Assembly: GCA_030641105.1 (NCBI GenBank)
Contig: DAOWHZ010000084.1
Coordinates: 1-12,044, forward strand
Length of the DNA: 12,044 bases
Direction of reading: 5' to 3'
Source: a bacterium
GTDB taxonomy: Bacteria > Patescibacteria > ABY1 > BM507 > VMTK01
Within the stretch, counting starts at the first letter, position 1. Every line of letters begins with the position of its first letter. A model generated the notes under the pieces. That model made no database searches, was not told where the DNA came from, and saw only the letters and a list, made by a program, of their open reading frames with translations. A program made the position numbers and the translations under genes. Below, one piece after another: positions 11,422 through 12,044 of this stretch.

Positions 11422-12044
11422 TCACCAAACAATTACCCGCCTTATAGTCCTCCAATAAGCATCAAAAACAGGATTAACTAACCGCAACTTCAAGTCATCA
11501 ATCTCCTGATACCAAATTTTGCCGGTTATCATTTTGACTATATCTTTATCTTTAACTTGACGCAACTTTTGCGTTTGCTTTCTGGCTCGCCAAAGATATA
11601 GCCATTTTGTTGGATTAAAAAAATATTTATAAACTTTCAATTTTTCTTTAAACCATCCTCCTTTTATGGCAAATAACATCAAACCTAATTCCATTATTAA
11701 ACACGCAGGGGCAATTAATAATAAAGTCAGCCAATGATAATTTTTAATCATCGCAATAATTCTGTTTCTATCCATCCAATAATACTGCTTAATTGATTTG
11801 GCAAACTCGTACTTATGATAAACAGCAGCTTTCGGCGCTAAAACACACTTAAATCCAACTAACCAAATCCGCCAGCCCAAATCCTGGTCTTCATTATACA
11901 TCCAAAATTCCTCATCAAACAAACCAACTTTTTCCAATACTTCAGCTTTCAATAAAACAGCCGCTCCGCTCGGATAAAATATACTTCTTACTTCTAACTT
12001 CTTACTTCTAACTTCTTCTTCACATCCAACACAATACCCAAACG
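11422..12044 (-). CDS. GT2 family glycosyltransferase, C-terminal part, cut by the window edge
   Basis: The frame is open to the right edge, so the N-terminal donor-binding part is missing. A TTG at 11952 is an internal Leu codon, not a start. What remains begins FGYCVGCEEE, then a repeat-encoded stretch VRSKKLEVRS. The acceptor-side GT2 motif comes next: FYPSGAAVLLKAEVLEKVGLFDEEFWMYNEDQDLGWR, cited here as FYPSGAA and MYNEDQDLGWR. It is followed by VYHKYEFAKSIKQYYWMDRN, a membrane span (LTLLLIAPACLIMELGLMLF) and a basic tail rich in Lys and Arg. Enzymes of this kind usually work at the inner face of the membrane on lipid-linked glycans. The repeat sits just before the motif that shapes the acceptor site, an unusual place for an insertion. 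The gene ends with TGA and is followed by the arrays at 11329-11418. Confidence 0.88.
   Translation of the reverse strand, partial: FGYCVGCEEEVRSKKLEVRSIFYPSGAAVLLKAEVLEKVGLFDEEFWMYNEDQDLGWRIWLVGFKCVLAPKAAVYHKYEFAKSIKQYYWMDRNRIIAMIKNYHWLTLLLIAPACLIMELGLMLFAIKGGWFKEKLKVYKYFFNPTKWLYLWRARKQTQKLRQVKDKDIVKMITGKIWYQEIDDLKLRLVNPVFDAYWRTIRRVIVW
11982..12012. repeat. Heptamer array translated inside the second GT2
   Basis: TACTTCT and AACTTCT units run through this stretch. Bases 11982-12009 are identical to 2988-3015 in rplI. On the minus strand both copies are read in the same frame, giving VRSKKLEVRS in each protein. The reading frame is kept on both sides. Confidence 0.85.

Overview
The window looks like a chromosomal segment from an uncultivated bacterium of the Candidate Phyla Radiation (Patescibacteria), most likely on the Parcubacteria side. 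The reasons are indirect. The DNA is AT-rich, most core genes lack a Shine-Dalgarno (SD) sequence, a free-standing EF-Tu-domain-2-like protein is present, and the gaps between genes are filled with short-word tandem arrays and GC-rich palindromes of a kind I associate with these genomes. Ribosomal protein bL9 is present, whereas Microgenomates-type lineages are reported to lack it. This assignment is inference, not a search result.

Layout. At the left edge the first 23 codons of an exported protein run leftward off the window. Divergent from it is rpmA (bL27), with a good promoter and a bidirectional terminator. From about 5.03 kb back to 0.59 kb a minus-strand group runs ctpA-like S41 protease, EF-Tu-domain-2-like protein, rplI (bL9), pyrG (CTP synthase) and a 122-residue orphan. 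A divergent promoter pair at 5.04-5.09 kb separates this group from a plus-strand stretch: a 65-residue membrane protein with its own terminator, a stand-alone riboflavin kinase framed by a perfect 32-bp inverted repeat, a GT4 glycosyltransferase, murA, and a PEGA-domain/beta-propeller protein broken by one in-frame TGA. A bidirectional terminator at 10.43-10.47 kb separates this from two minus-strand GT2 glycosyltransferases, the second cut by the right edge.

Working together: translation (bL27, bL9, EF-like), nucleotide supply (PyrG), cofactor supply (FMN) and the cell envelope (MurA, GT4, two GT2s, the S41 protease and the PEGA protein). No mobile-element gene, CRISPR array, rRNA or tRNA was seen.

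The most interesting content is the repeats. Period-7 word arrays and covarying palindromes fill most intergenic spaces and often run up to start codons. In at least five places they are translated or shape a gene: the N-terminus of PyrG, the central helix of bL9, the N-terminus of the S41 protease, the C-terminus and stop codon of one GT2, and an insertion inside the catalytic domain of the other GT2. Two further palindromes supply the -35 box of rpmA and overlap the SD-like sequence of murA. Separately, the 32-bp inverted repeat around the riboflavin kinase could mark an invertible segment or an mRNA panhandle.
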